Position numbers and translations under genes: made by a program. A DNA stretch of 64,000 bases from NCBI GenBank assembly GCA_030710605.1, contig CP092881.1, forward strand, positions 74,911,222 to 74,975,221, written 5' to 3'. This document shows, in pieces, positions 9,607 to 20,592 of the stretch. Every line of letters starts with the position of its first letter. Positions within the stretch are counted from its first letter, which is position 1. This DNA is from Cordylochernes scorpioides (lineage: Eukaryota; Arthropoda; Arachnida; Pseudoscorpiones; Chernetidae). Under the pieces are notes generated by a model, which was not told the origin of the DNA, made no database searches, and saw only the letters and a list, made by a program, of their open reading frames with translations.

Positions 9607-10727
9607 ATTTCAAAAACATTTGTAGTAAACAGATATTAATAAAACAAACGTATGGTTATTTCAAAACCCAGGGGGGAGTCCACGACAGGTACACTCCGCT
9701 CTTCAGAGAAAACACCATTACAGAGGTCGTATCAAACTTATGTTAACAAAGCGTTGGAGGAATAATGGAAAATTACTATACAAGATATGTATAGACTTGT
9801 TTATAAAATCTTTAACGTGAACACTGTCTTACAGTATTATATTTAAATCTTATATTCTAGACGTAAATAGCAGTTGTATTAATTGCGCGATTAAAAACTT
9901 GCAGAAGGATAGTACGTGGAGTAGGAGGCTTGGTGATATAAACGGCAACAACGTTGTTGTCATTGGTGGGCTCGATATTCTGTCTGGAGATTTTTCAAAC
10001 ACATACACGGTAGTATCAATAATATACAACCCTTGTGATCCTGGGTGATAGGCTTATAATATCAGCAGACGAAACGTTGAGTAATTGAAACCACGAGACC
10101 ACAGAGAGGAGATAGACAGTTTAATTGAACTGACAATTGGCCGAATATCTGTATCCTGGACAATAGACATACAGAAAGGAGACATTTTTGAGAAGGAAAA
10201 TTAATCTCAAAGAAGGAAGAGGTGTTATGAAGTGGTGTAACCCTAACTCAAACGTGAACGACCGCGTGAATAAACATTATAACTATAGAATAGTTTTTTT
10301 CAAAAAGATCATTGCCATATATACCACACAGATAGTGGGGCGTTGTTTGTGTCAAGCTCTGGGAATGCTACATTTTACTTTGTGTGTTTTATCCCGGTGT
10401 GTTCATCGATGTGAAGAAAAGCTAATCCACAGCGGGGACATCCCCAGTAACGACTAAGATACGTTACTCCAGATGTACAAGCCAAATATCAAAGTAAAAT
10501 TCCAGCTCTCACAACTTCCCTCCTCAACAATTTACATTGGTCCGTCTCACAGAAAACAGAACATTTCAAATATAAACAAAACCTATCGATATAATATAAA
10601 ATATAACCATTATCATTCTAGCTAAATTTAAAAATAACCTCCCAGAAACGAACACTTATAACTTCCTTATAACTATAATTATTTATTCAATCAAGAGATT
10701 CCTCTCTCTTAATTAACAACCTGTTCC
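9607..10727. other. Unassigned sequence with a weak PLE-end-like motif
   Basis: No frame is recognisable (the 89-codon frame at 10188-10457 matches nothing). At 10040-10083 the string CCUGGGUGA ... CGAAACGUUGAG has the GAAA-CG-U-U-GAG ending seen in hammerhead-like PLE ends. The first box is abnormal and stem II is absent, so I do not call it as an RNA feature. Confidence 0.4.
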
Positions 10728-11041
10728 AGGGGGTCGGTGGAAGGCTGGTTAAACCATTTGGTTTTCGACCACTAGGACCCGGGTTCGATTCCCGCATTGG
10801 ACACTTTTTTCTGTTAAAAAAAAATGCTCCAATGGCCCCCCGATTCTTGTAAAAGTCCAACCCCACCAGAGAGTGCAAGTAACCAAACGGGGCTCTGGCA
10901 ATTTGTAAGTGCAAAGTCGAACTGCTTTCACATGTGTAGACATGTGGTGCGCTTACAGTTTAAAAAAAAAAGCAGTCGCTAACTAACCACCATGATTATC
11001 ATGGCTTGTACCACGTGTACTAGGGATAAGCAAAAAAAAAA
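10728..11041 (+). mobile_element. tRNA-derived SINE, copy 3, with 10-bp target duplication
   Basis: The copy is flanked by AACCTGTTCC at 10718-10727 and again at 11042-11051, straight after the A-rich tail. This is a clean LINE-machinery insertion signature. The head carries GGTTCGATTCC, a perfect Pol III B box (about 10782-10792), and an A-box-like TGGTTAAACCA. The body has AAGTAACCAAACGGGGCTCT, the middle TAGACATGTGGTGCGCTTAC and the end CACGTGTACTAGGGATAAGC with an A run. It is the best-preserved copy in the window and serves as the local reference for the family. Confidence 0.95.
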
Positions 11042-12097
11042 AACCTGTTCCTCCAGTACAATATCAATTTCGAACTATTTTTTTCAAATTCAAAAGGTTT
11101 GGCGTTTCGATCATAAATATTTATTCTATGATTTTTCAGGAAACCTTTTTGTTCGTTTAGGTAGAGCTTGCGCCCGGTGATGAGAGCCAACAGCCTGAAA
11201 CACGTAATTGATTGGCTGTTATTGACCAATCTAGAAATGGTATTTGAGACAAATAATAGAAATAAATTAAAATCAACGATTAGTTTATATTTATTCCGTC
11301 AGACGACTCAATCCATTGACAAATTTAGATTGGACGATCAGAAGTTGCCTTTCTCTCAACATTTCTTAGAGTTGGTATTTTATTTAATATCCCCTAATAT
11401 CTGAGAATTTGATATCTGAAGAGAATCTCCAGTAAATAAACATTCAGTCAGAAGCAGTCGACACAAGTTAGAACGTTGTTATCTCCACTTAATTACCATT
11501 CCGGGGATTAAATTCTACTTTCAGCCCGCGCCTTAGAATTTGGATTTAATTATTTTTAAACTTCATTTTCACCTCTCTCTAAGTTCGCTGGATGTACCTG
11601 TGTGCAGGTTTGTACCTTTCCCTCTAATTTATTCATTTAGTTTCTTACTAGTGACAATTAGAAAGTCGCATTAGTAGAAAAACATTTCGAGTTTATAATA
11701 AAATTAAATGGTATAATTTAGGTAACAGAGTAAATTATACTTGGCTTCAGAAAGGATTAAACTTTTTGTTCCAATTTAACTTTTAAACAGGCCAATTAAA
11801 CGAACCTTTTCTGAGGCCACTATGATGGAGCTTCATTTTTGTCGAATTTGCAGGCTGGACTTGTGAGACATAAGCTAACGTTCATATATATCGTGTCTGA
11901 TTTCTTCTCTAGGAGATGAGGGGGAAATTATTTGGATGGATGAACAAAAGTGTATTTTTATATATACAAAAAATATCAAATAATTAGTAAAGATTTTATT
12001 TCTAGTATAGTAATACAAATAAAATATTATACATAGATTGTTGTGTAGAATAATTGAAAGATAAAGAAGGTCAGGTGTTGATAGTTAAAACAATTTA
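11042..12097. other. Unassigned sequence
   Basis: Short overlapping frames at 11020-11404 on both strands are AT-biased and match nothing. No repeats were noticed. Confidence 0.45.
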
Positions 12098-12175
12098 GAC
12101 ATATCCTGACAACTAACATGATCTTTTTTTATATGGCAGAGCGCCATCTAAATTTGATATTTAAATTAATAGACT
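12098..12175 (+). repeat. F1 repeat fragment
   Basis: 'catatcctgacaact', then 'cagagcgccatct' and an AT-rich stretch appear in the same order and spacing as the left arm of the 29,565-29,958 fold-back. It is diverged and lacks the hammerhead-like portion. Confidence 0.5.
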
Positions 12176-12837
12176 GGATGATGGATGAGGTATTAATTAG
12201 GTTATAACAGCGAATGCTTGAAATTGTTTTTTTTTTTATAGAAAGAAGGATATGAAGAGAGACAGATGATAAGTAAGTTCTACTAAATAATATCTCTAGG
12301 TGGGAATTCTGTGCGTGACGGGAAAATATTCCAATGCCATGTTTCACCGGCATTTCCATTCATAGAACTTGGTTTTAGAAAAGGAAAAAAAAAATATTCA
12401 AAGCTTGCTCATGGTGGGCTTGAAGTTTGATCACTGCTCTATTGAGGGGGGAAATGGCTAACTCTAAACTACGCAAATATCGGGAAATAATACATTGTGG
12501 GATTCGGTCAGTTTCAAAGTACAAATTTGAAAAATAAAAACAGTAGTCGTATGTGCAGGAGTGATTCTCTAATTCAAGATGGTTAACAATTGGAGTGGGA
12601 GCAAGGAGTTGATGAGGTCCTTGTAAAAAGAAATCAAATTAAGTGCGGAGTGAAAGAGAAGAAGAAAGTGTTTCGAGTAATTGTATAAATACAATCTAGA
12701 GCCCATTGATGTAACCAGCTCATTGAGACTTTATATAATATTCTGGTTTTGCTATGTGTGGATATATTCATAATTATATACCCTGAGAAAGAAAAAATAC
12801 ATTGAAAAATGATTGAACATATATATAAGTGTTTTAC
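12176..12837. other. AT-rich DNA, nothing recognised
   Basis: Contains poly-T and poly-A runs and no supportable frame or repeat. Confidence 0.5.
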
Positions 12838-13265
12838 ATAATAAAAAGGCATATTTTGGATTGAATAAGAGATTTATTTGCCAAGTTTTGGGTTGACTGA
12901 ACGCCAACCTTTATCAAGGCATTACATTTTTGTATAAACCAACCAGCGCCGTATAGTATTATAATATCACAGTTGAAATAATTAAACAAAAAAAAAAACA
13001 AAGTAGGTGGGGGAAATTGTGCAAGCAAAAATTATAATAAAAGTTACAATCAGAATAAGATAAAATATTAAAGGAAAAAAAAAATAATCAGGTCTATCAT
13101 ATCATTTTAAAATATTTGTATTAAGTACATAAAATGTACATGTAATGCCTTAATAAAGGTTGGCGTTCAGCCAACCGAAATATTGGCAAATAAATATCTT
13201 ATTAAATCCAATATATGCCATTTTATTATCTAATGATTTAAATATGGATTGCTCTATTTTCAAAA
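12838..13265. repeat. F2 fold-back element, spacer-containing copy
   Basis: Arms at 12,838-12,930 and 13,140-13,228 are inverted copies of about 90 bp. They run from the outer AATAAAAAGGCATATTTTGG and its inverse to the inner GAACGCCAACCTTTATCAAG and its inverse. About 210 bp of unrelated AT-rich spacer separates them. The flank ATGGATTGCTCTATTTTC follows on the right at 13,244-13,261, as in the other F2 copies. Each arm has a hammerhead-like core with stem II GGTTGGC/GCCAACC. Confidence 0.85.
13146..13188 (+). ncRNA. Hammerhead-like core, F2 right arm
   Basis: UGCC (13146-13149), UUAAUAA in the place of CUGAUGA (13150-13156), a 7-bp stem II GGUUGGC-GUUCA-GCCAACC (13158-13176), GAAA (13177-13180), UA, U, U (13181-13184), then GGCA complementary to UGCC (13185-13188). 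The left arm (minus, about 12880-12921) has the same stem II with UUGAUAA, but GAAA has become CAAA. Stems I and II are good in this arm; the core box is not canonical, so activity is doubtful. Confidence 0.4.
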
Positions 13266-13280
13266 AATATATATATGTGT

Positions 13281-13516
13281 TTATAAATGACTGCGGCGTA
13301 TAATTATAAAGCTATACAACCAGTTTAACCGCATAAGTTTCTTTTTATATTTATGAAAAATCATTTTTTAATTTCAAAGACAAATAATTTAATATTTCTA
13401 ACTTTTGGATGACGTATGAAAAGGTTGAATATATGAAGAGTGATGGTCTATATATGAATGGATGACGTATGGAGGGTGAAAAATATGAAGAGTAATGGCG
13501 GACGGAAAAATAAAAG
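13281..13516 (+). repeat. Direct repeat, copy A (236 bp)
   Basis: Begins TTATAAATGACTGCGGCGTA and ends GGACGGAAAAATAAAA. It is nearly identical to 13,636-13,869 (offset 355 bp). Differences include a short indel near 13,347 and a few substitutions. Both copies contain an internal near-repeat 'ggatgacgtatg'. Copy A runs directly into the tRNA-like gene; copy B does not. Confidence 0.95.
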
Positions 13517-13517
13517 T

Positions 13518-13590
13518 GTCCAGGAGCGGGAATCGAACCCACAACCTTCTGCTTACCGGGCAGGTGCCATGTCCACTAGGCTATCCTGGA
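13518..13590 (-). tRNA. tRNA-like gene, predicted anticodon GGU (Thr), with C33
   Basis: On the minus strand it folds as a 73-nt tRNA. The acceptor stem TCCAGGA/TCCTGGA is perfect (7 bp), U8 and A9 are present, and the D stem is GCCT/TGGC. The anticodon arm is CCTGC-CCGGTAA-GCAGA with one mismatch at 27:43. The T arm is GTGGG-TTCGATT-CCCGC. The B box GGTTCGATTCC is perfect and a TTTT run follows a few bases downstream, fitting Pol III. Position 33 is C, not the near-universal U, and anticodon GGU is unusual for eukaryotic threonine. It may therefore be a decayed tRNA, or the head of a SINE, and not a working gene. Confidence 0.55.
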
Positions 13591-13635
13591 CGTATTTCTC
13601 CGTTCGTAACTAATATTTAAACTGACTAATAATAC

Positions 13636-13869
13636 TTATAAATGACTGCGGCGTATAATTATAAAGCTATACAACCAGTTTAACCGCATAAGTTTCTTTT
13701 TATTTATGAAAAATCATTTTTTAATTTCAAAGAGAAATAATTTAATATTTCTAACTTTTGGATGACGTATGAAAAGGTTGAATACATGAATAGTGATGGT
13801 CTATATATGAATGGATGACGTATGGAGGGTGAAAAATATGAAGAGTAATGGCGAACGGAAAAATAAAAT
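13636..13869 (+). repeat. Direct repeat, copy B
   Basis: Second copy of the 13,281-13,516 segment, ending in GAACGGAAAAATAAAA and passing straight into the PLE relic. The tRNA-like gene lies between the copies. Confidence 0.95.
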
Positions 13870-15140
13870 GTGTGTTCAATCAGTTTTCAATGTATTTATT
13901 TTTCATTTTTTATCATTGAAAATACACAAACATAATATTATATACAATCTCCATGAAGCTGGTTACTCATTTACATTTATTTTAAAGCATTTCAACAGAC
14001 CCATAGCAAACCATAACCCAATCAACCAAGACTCAGAAATATATAAAGCAATATGTTACATTCCATACTCACATGCATCCATGGCCATAGACAGATGCAT
14101 GAAAAACTTTGGTATTAAAACATATCATGGCAAATAACTAATACAGGCTCCATAGTTAAAAATCTTTACCTACATATATAGATATAACATCATAGAACCC
14201 ATCAATAGAAAGGAAGCCATATATTCCATATATAGAATGGAATATTTGTAAAGTTGAATACGTAGGGAAGACGGGAAGGTGATTACCTGTAACAGAATAT
14301 ATATATAGTATATAGAATATAGAAGAAACACGTAACCTTGATTCAAGATGATGTGATTTCTTCTCTTGTAACTAGAATACAGTAATTCCCCTGATTCCAT
14401 AGTTAGAAATCACTCAACTGGAATAAACTGGAATTTCTCTCAGGAATTGTTTTTATTTATAATTTTAACGAAGTTTTAATAACAAAATATCATACAGAGA
14501 ACCGATTAATAAAGGAAGATTTATATATTCAATAGAATATAATTATTGTAAAGTTAGATAGGTTGGAGAGGGGGGAAGGAGATCCTGTAACAGAGAATAT
14601 AGTAATTCCCCTAATATAGGTTCCATATTTAAAATCTCTCAACAAAAATAAATATAACATCATACAGAGAACCCATTAATAAAGGAAGCGATATATATTC
14701 CATAGAATATAATTATTGTAAAGTTATATAGGTTGGAGATAGGGGAAGGAGATCCTGTAACAGAGAATATAGTAATTCCCCTAATATAGGTTCCATATTT
14801 AAAATCTCTCAACTAAAATAAATATAACATCATACAGAGAACCCATTAATAGAAAGTAAGCGACATATTCCATAGAATGTAATAATTGTAAAGTTGAATA
14901 CGTGGGAAGGACGGTAAGGAGAGTCGACAATACAATAAACCAACATCAACGTAATATAGCACATCATCAATATTCAGACAAGCTGGCCACACATTAGCAA
15001 TAGAACAGTACATTACAATAATATAGGCAACAAACACCAAATATTAATAATTGAAGCACTAATAATAAGACAGTGTAACAATATCAACAGAAAAATAGAT
15101 TTGCCTGAAATGTACAACATTATGTATCCTGATAACATTT
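13870..15140 (+). pseudogene. Penelope-like element (PLE), C-terminal RT and GIY-YIG relic
   Basis: The first readable part (to the TAA at 14137) contains NLHEAGYSFTFILKHFNRP, then YIPYSHASMAIDRCMKNFGI and KTYHG. This is the PLE segment just after the reverse transcriptase (the N-G-Y-P..F-I and L-P-Y-I..S..I motifs). Downstream, interrupted frames give AIYSI and CKVEYVGKTGR (about 14,246-14,272), the core of a GIY-YIG endonuclease. At 14,925-15,130 come QHQRNIAHHQYSDKLATH and IEALIIRQCNNINRKIDLPE, the end of the GIY-YIG domain. The polymerase itself is missing upstream. Stops and the inserted tandem repeats make it inactive. Confidence 0.8.
14191..14920 (+). repeat. Tandem repeat, 170-bp period, within the PLE GIY-YIG region
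   Basis: 'catacagagaacc' recurs at 14,491, 14,661 and 14,831, exactly 170 bp apart. A diverged unit begins at 14,191. Each unit holds the 'ttccatagaatataattattgt' and 'gtaattcccctaatatagg' blocks, and the two central units are nearly identical. The unit includes the codons for the GIY-YIG core, so an endonuclease segment has been multiplied. Confidence 0.95.
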
Positions 15141-15472
15141 AATAATACCACAATAGTATGTTATGTATAAAAATAATATAAATCATAAATTCTAAATAAA
15201 AAATCAAATGTCAGTCAATGTGATAAATCTTAAAAATAAAACAAAAGTAAATAATTATTGTGATGTATTAGCATCTGTTATAGAAATTTTAACTAATTTT
15301 GACACGTGGTTCTTTTTGATATAAAACAATAGTTAATAAGTAAATGCATACTAGCTGAATAAATTATTCTAACATCAAGTGTAATATGCAAATTCTATCC
15401 AAATATATATACATATATACCTGTATATGTAATTAGGTAATATTTAACGGTGTTTATTATTATTCCTTTCTG

Positions 15473-15503
15473 TACTCCTGTAGAGATGCCCGAAAGCTTT
15501 AGC
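15473..15503 (+). ncRNA. Degenerate hammerhead-like end of the PLE (F4 type)
   Basis: ACUC, CUGUAGA, GAUGCCC, GAAA, GC, U, U, UAG. It shares CUGUAGA and GCCCGAAA with the 32,513-32,550 motif. No stem II hairpin remains. It lies about 330 bp downstream of the PLE C-terminus, where a terminal repeat is expected. Confidence 0.3.
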
Positions 15504-16992
15504 TTACATTAATTAAGAATGAAAAGAAACTCATCACAGAAACCTTCTGTATTATTTTAATTTAAAATGCATATATTACCATGAATATCTTTCATAAACA
15601 AGCACAAAGTCCTCATTTGTAACACAATTACTGATGCAGGGACCAGTTTTAAAAATGATAATAAAAACATGAATTCTAATCATTTTTTAAAATTCCAAAC
15701 ATATTGACACAAACTATTATAATTATTACCTAGGGCATCGTTAAACATCGTTTGAAGTTAATACCCCTCTCTGCTGCCTAACTATTTAAACTACAACTTT
15801 TAAACTCTAACCATTTTTGTGTCTTTCTTTTATTTTAAGCTATTATCCTAAAATATTTTATTTATTTTATATAAATATACTTATATATAAAATCATAGTT
15901 TCAGTATTTATTTACTTGTAATGCATACACATAAAATTACTTGCTTTGCTAATGTTGTATATATACAAGTGTACAATGTAAATTGAATGTTGTAGATATA
16001 AAACAACAAGGAATGTAACCAATGTGAGGTAAATACATAATTGTCGTAGGCCCTGTGTGTTGTGTTAATTTAATCTTCATGTAAATATGTATAACAGGTA
16101 GAGACTGTAAACAAATACATTTTCTCTCCCTTTCAATATCATAAATATTTAAAATATGTAAATAATAATTTGTAGATAAAAATAGTATTTATCATTAATT
16201 TATTAAAGTGATACTCCTGTTGGAGGACTGACAAATACGAAAGCTTGAAAATAAAAAGTTGAACAAAAAACTTAGCCCTGGAAGTTTTATTTATTTTATA
16301 ATAAATAAAAGTATAATCCCTAGGATAATGATGAATCAAGTAACTTTATAAGACATGGTGTGTCAGAGCCGCCGCGATACTGGAATATTGTTTAAACTCA
16401 TTTGAGAGTTTTGGAGAATAGAGCAAATACATGTGAATCATTTTGGATATTAATGTAAATTTTAAATAATATTCGAAATATTATATATCTAAATGAGTAT
16501 TTCCAAGTTTTAGAAGAAACCATTTTTTAAAACAATAAATTAAACATGGTCTCGGACACCAGGGATAGTTTGCAGCAATTTGTGCCGGGAACAGCCCATC
16601 AGATGTATGGGAGAAATGGAAGAAATGTTTCATTATATTGCCACGGAGAAATAGAGAAAAATCAATAATGGGACTAATATTGGAGAGTAAGTCCTAGCGC
16701 TATATACAATACATTTGGAATACAAGAGACTGGTGCCTCTCCGACTGCTCCATTAACACACCACTCAAAGTACAAAATATATATCTCAATTATCAAAATT
16801 CGAAACTATTATAGACGCGTATGATTCTTTTTAAAAATAAACAATATCTACTGTCCTTACTTTTTTATTCGTATTTTGATAACAGATGGCGCGCTAATGC
16901 ATCATTACATCTTAATTATGTTTTTATAAATGAGAATGTTTAGTCAGTGAACATTATTTTTATAAAATAAATGCTTTTTATATTTTCCTATA
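15504..16992. other. AT-rich DNA, nothing recognised
   Basis: Only AT-biased short frames (for example minus 16139-16339). Nothing supportable. Confidence 0.5.
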
Positions 16993-17030
16993 TTTGTTGT
17001 TGTTGTTGTCGTGTCCAATATAGGTCGTGG
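16993..17030 (-). mobile_element. LINE 3' tail fragment
   Basis: 'gttgttgttgttgtcgtgtcc' then 'aatataggtcgtgg' is the inverse of GGACACGACAACAACAAC. The same GGACACGACA plus CAA-repeat ending closes the LINE at 55,317-56,115. It is a strongly 5'-truncated copy. Confidence 0.6.
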
Positions 17031-17767
17031 GGAGCTTATAATTGAACGATCCTTGTACATTCAACATACTCTTCAAAAGGAATTTATTCATAATCTATTC
17101 CATGAAATTTTAACTATTTGGTATGATTTTGAATTTGAAATATCAATTACCAAATTAAATAAAATGTCAAATTAATGTAAAATAAAAATTATTTCATTTT
17201 TAAAATCTTTTCAATAATAGCTTTTTCAAATGGCCTTAAAAACATTACATGAAAATATTTGGCCATAATAAAACCAAAGTAATGTTACGTGCTTGGCTGC
17301 AACCTTGAGAAGTAAACCATGAAAAAGATTGATGCAGCTCTCAGACTTGAGTCCCCGTAGTGGCTCCATTACCTTGCCCAGTAATTGATGGCAGTTATAT
17401 CTTTAATGGCGTTTACCAGCAACTCTCCGCAACCTCTCACTTGAGACAGCCCCACGTTCTCTCCAACAATTTATCCCCCAGTTATCTTTTGTTCTTGTTG
17501 TTGATGGGGAATGCACAATTAATCACCATAAGATAATTAATTGTAAAAGAAACTCATCTCTCAAAAAGAAAGTATTTTTGTTTCAAATCAATTTTTAACG
17601 ATTCATGAATTATTTATAACGAAATGGGACAATAATTGATTATATATAAAATTATCATTAGATAATATTTATGGCTTTGGGTATATTTTTATCAAAAAAT
17701 CTTTCCATTTAAAATTATATTTATAAACATATATGTGAAAAAAAACAATAAAAATCACGGAACAAGT
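17031..17767. other. Unassigned sequence
   Basis: A moderately GC-balanced stretch at 17,280-17,530 stands out against AT-rich flanks, but has no frame or repeat that I recognise. Confidence 0.45.
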
Positions 17768-17865
17768 TAAATAAACGTTTAACTTATTTTTGTACCACTA
17801 GATGGCGCTCTGTCATCTAGAAATGCTCGTGCGAGCCTGGTCAGGATATGCATTTTTTGATTTTA
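17768..17865 (+). repeat. F1 repeat fragment (right-arm type)
   Basis: 'ccactagatggcgctctgtc', then 'cctggtcaggatatgc', matches the end of the 29.9-kb right arm ('ctagatggcactccgcc' and 'gtggtcaggatatgcc') in order and spacing. Confidence 0.6.
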
Positions 17866-18504
17866 TAAAAATATATATTTCGATAAAATATAATACCTTC
17901 AAATTTATGAAACACCCTATTTATACAAGATGTGTCCCAAATGGCTCTTCACATTCTTTGTAACGTATTGAAAACACTCATGTTTAACATAAATATATTT
18001 ATTCAGGCAAACGCTTCCCTCAAAATAATCCCTATTTATTGATATACATCTTTTATAAAACATTTCAAGGGGAATAAACATTGAGCCCAATATATCTTCA
18101 CTCCACGTCAAGCTTCAGTTCCTCTTCCTTCGAGCCTTCAATATCAATCACAGACGCAGTAAAGGGTCTTAAAAATTATTTTATTTATATATATATATAT
18201 GGAAGCAATGGTCGCCTCTCCCGTCAAAATATATATATATGTGATAATATTTATAAAATATTCGAATAAGATGGCCTGTGTGGGTGTATGAGGAAAGGGA
18301 AGAGAAAATGGCTTGGTCATAATAACCCCCCTGGGTGACCATATGTCCAGGTTTCTGAAAACAAACATTTCCGTGAGCTCCCCGGCTCAGCTCCCTTCCA
18401 CTGTGGGCTAATTACATATATCTAGAAATATATGTTAATATGCACAACATTTTCATATGTACAATAATTTCAAATTGTGTAAAGTCCCAAACATATATAA
18501 CATT
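17866..18504. other. AT-rich DNA with short TA tracts
   Basis: TA runs at 18,186-18,201 and 18,231-18,240. No supportable gene. Confidence 0.5.
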
Positions 18505-19100
18505 CAACGCACCAGCTTTGTGACGAGCTTGTAATCTCTCTTACATAAGACAATTAAGTTTTGAAGGCCATCGACCCAGGCAAGGCCCTAGTAACAATCA
18601 GACAAAAAGTTAAAATTTCCAACATTATCAGATGGACCTTTCCCGGGGATCTTCCACAAGTCATTAGTGAGTTTTACGACCAGCCGCTCTGGACAACCGC
18701 CAACTCTCACGGCACACCGCTGGACCTTGCTCGTGTTGCTGGTCGCTCTTAGATGCCATCCAGCCTGCCTCGTCCTTTGTGTATTAACCCAGACGCCTGA
18801 AGTCACAAGGCCAATGACTGCCGTTGCTTTTGGTACGAAAACATTCAGCCGCCAGGATTATGCCGAGAAGAGAACCTGGGGAGCAGAGCGACGCCGGAAA
18901 TCTCAACCATGCCCTCACAGACATAGTGGCACAACTTGCGGCACACATCCGAGAATTCAACGCTTCCAATCTCAGGGAGATGGCCTTCCTCCCAATGCCA
19001 CAAACCTCTCATCTCTCTCTCACCGTTACAACGTTCACGCTGCAAAGAACCGCACTCTAACTGACGACAAGAATCTGTCCCCTGCACGACAGTGACGTCT
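18505..19100 (+). pseudogene. LTR-retrotransposon leader and gag start, relic
   Basis: It parallels 42,140-42,640. Both have 'gtaatctc' with an 'acaat' stretch, a CCCGGGGATCT block, and a later 'gagcgacg' and 'cacaacttgc' block. Here the gag-like frame starts at about 18,860 (MPRREPGEQSDAGNLNHALT) and includes DIVAQLAAHIREFNASNL. The composition is much less AT-rich than the surroundings. The rest of gag and pol is absent. Assignment to an LTR element rests on the paired copy, whose frame has a gag-like LQPYDGSY segment. Confidence 0.45.
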
Positions 19101-19439
19101 CCAACATTCACCAACGTCCATGGCCACATCGGTTAGTGCGAACATTCCGACTACACTCCGAAGAACACATTCGTACTGTGAGTACAACTTGTTTTAAATC
19201 TGTTGGTAAAATTGTGACAGCCAGATATTTACTTCTCTTTTATTACCCTATATCTAATTCTACCTTTAGCCCCTAATTGACATGAATTCTTCGTTTGAAA
19301 ATGCCCTTCTAAAAACACATTTACAAATTTTTCTTTAAAAACCGTCTTTTATATCAAAGCATATTTCAAATTATTCATATGCATAACCAAATTACACTAT
19401 CATTTAATCAAGATTAATCATAAAAATACAAATTCCACA

Positions 19440-20000
19440 TTAGTTGCCTGATTCATCAGAGGTCACAAGGAACCCTAAGCTCCTATGTCGGAGCGGAATC
19501 TTTGTCACTCCGCCGCCTAATGATGTATACATACAAATTTATTAAGACCATCGGTCTTATACAGATTCACGACAGGAATAATTCATAGCCTAATGATGTA
19601 TACCTTCAATGTTACTATCTTTGCATCTTCAATTCTCCTTCTTATACCCATTTTTAATTCACCTTAGGCTACTCATGAATTACCCAACAATCTTATCATA
19701 CATAACATCATAAATAACACAACATACCGACATAATACGTGTCTTTCACTCTCATATAAATCACGACACAACCCAATGTACAGTTTGATAGCAAAAGATG
19801 ATTATATCTCATCATGATCATAAATCTTTCTATCCAGAATACAGTTAGAGAGTAAATTAAAATTCTGCATTTCCCAATTAGTTCACAAACCTATTTTATA
19901 TACAAACCTCTATAATCTTTTGTGTTTCGAATTTCTCTTTTACCTATTCTAATTTTTATGTAAAAGTATGTTCAATCCCACAAGATCTCCAGGTTAGAGT
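19440..20000. repeat. Diverged repeat paired with 49,890-50,440
   Basis: Shared blocks in the same order: CGGAATCTTTGTCACTCC against CGGAATATTTGTCACTCC, then an 'acttaggc..' block, 'aacaatct', 'cataaataacac' and 'cacgacacaac'. Identity is patchy with many indels. It may be the remains of LTR-element sequence, since an LTR gag relic lies just upstream. Confidence 0.45.
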
Positions 20001-20592
20001 ATATATAAAAACGTTCAATACCCCCGAGCCAAGCAAACAAGTCTTGTTACATAAATCCACGGATATACCATCCCTCCATTCAACAAACCAAACACCATGT
20101 CGAGCCAACAAAGTTTGTTCAAACACCTGATGATTATATAGACCGCAGGGTTTAAGATTTCACCAAACCTTTATTCCTCATTTATTTACGTCATACACTT
20201 CTGATCTTCCACACCTACGTCAATATCCTTATATCTATAAAAATGAAATGCGAAATCGATGTTTGTTATCGCATCACGCAAAATCTACTGACTCAATCAT
20301 TATGGAATTTCGCATGTAGGTAGCTGAAGATTTCGTTTAACATATAGGCTATTCAAAAAACTACAAATATTAATGTACTTTTTTTTAAAATTATTTAACT
20401 GAAAGGGATTAGTTCCCGCCTTTTGCCGCTTGGCGCCGCACTGGTCGCGACGAAGTTGATTGGTTAATAATTTAACACTTATTTTGTTAGTTTACACGCT
20501 GCATTTTTCAAAAGGTAAGATTATATATATTTATTTAAACTTATTGTTTAGAAATATTTTTCTAATTTAATTGCTACTACGTTTTTTTAGAT

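Noticed and set aside
10040-10083. CCUGGGUGA ... CGAAACGUUGAG as a PLE-end hammerhead
   Set aside because: Only the GAAACGUU part fits. The first box, stem II and stem I are not supported.
18784-19129. Minus-strand frames opposite the gag relic
   Set aside because: No motif; the plus-strand frame has the conserved paired copy at 42.5 kb.
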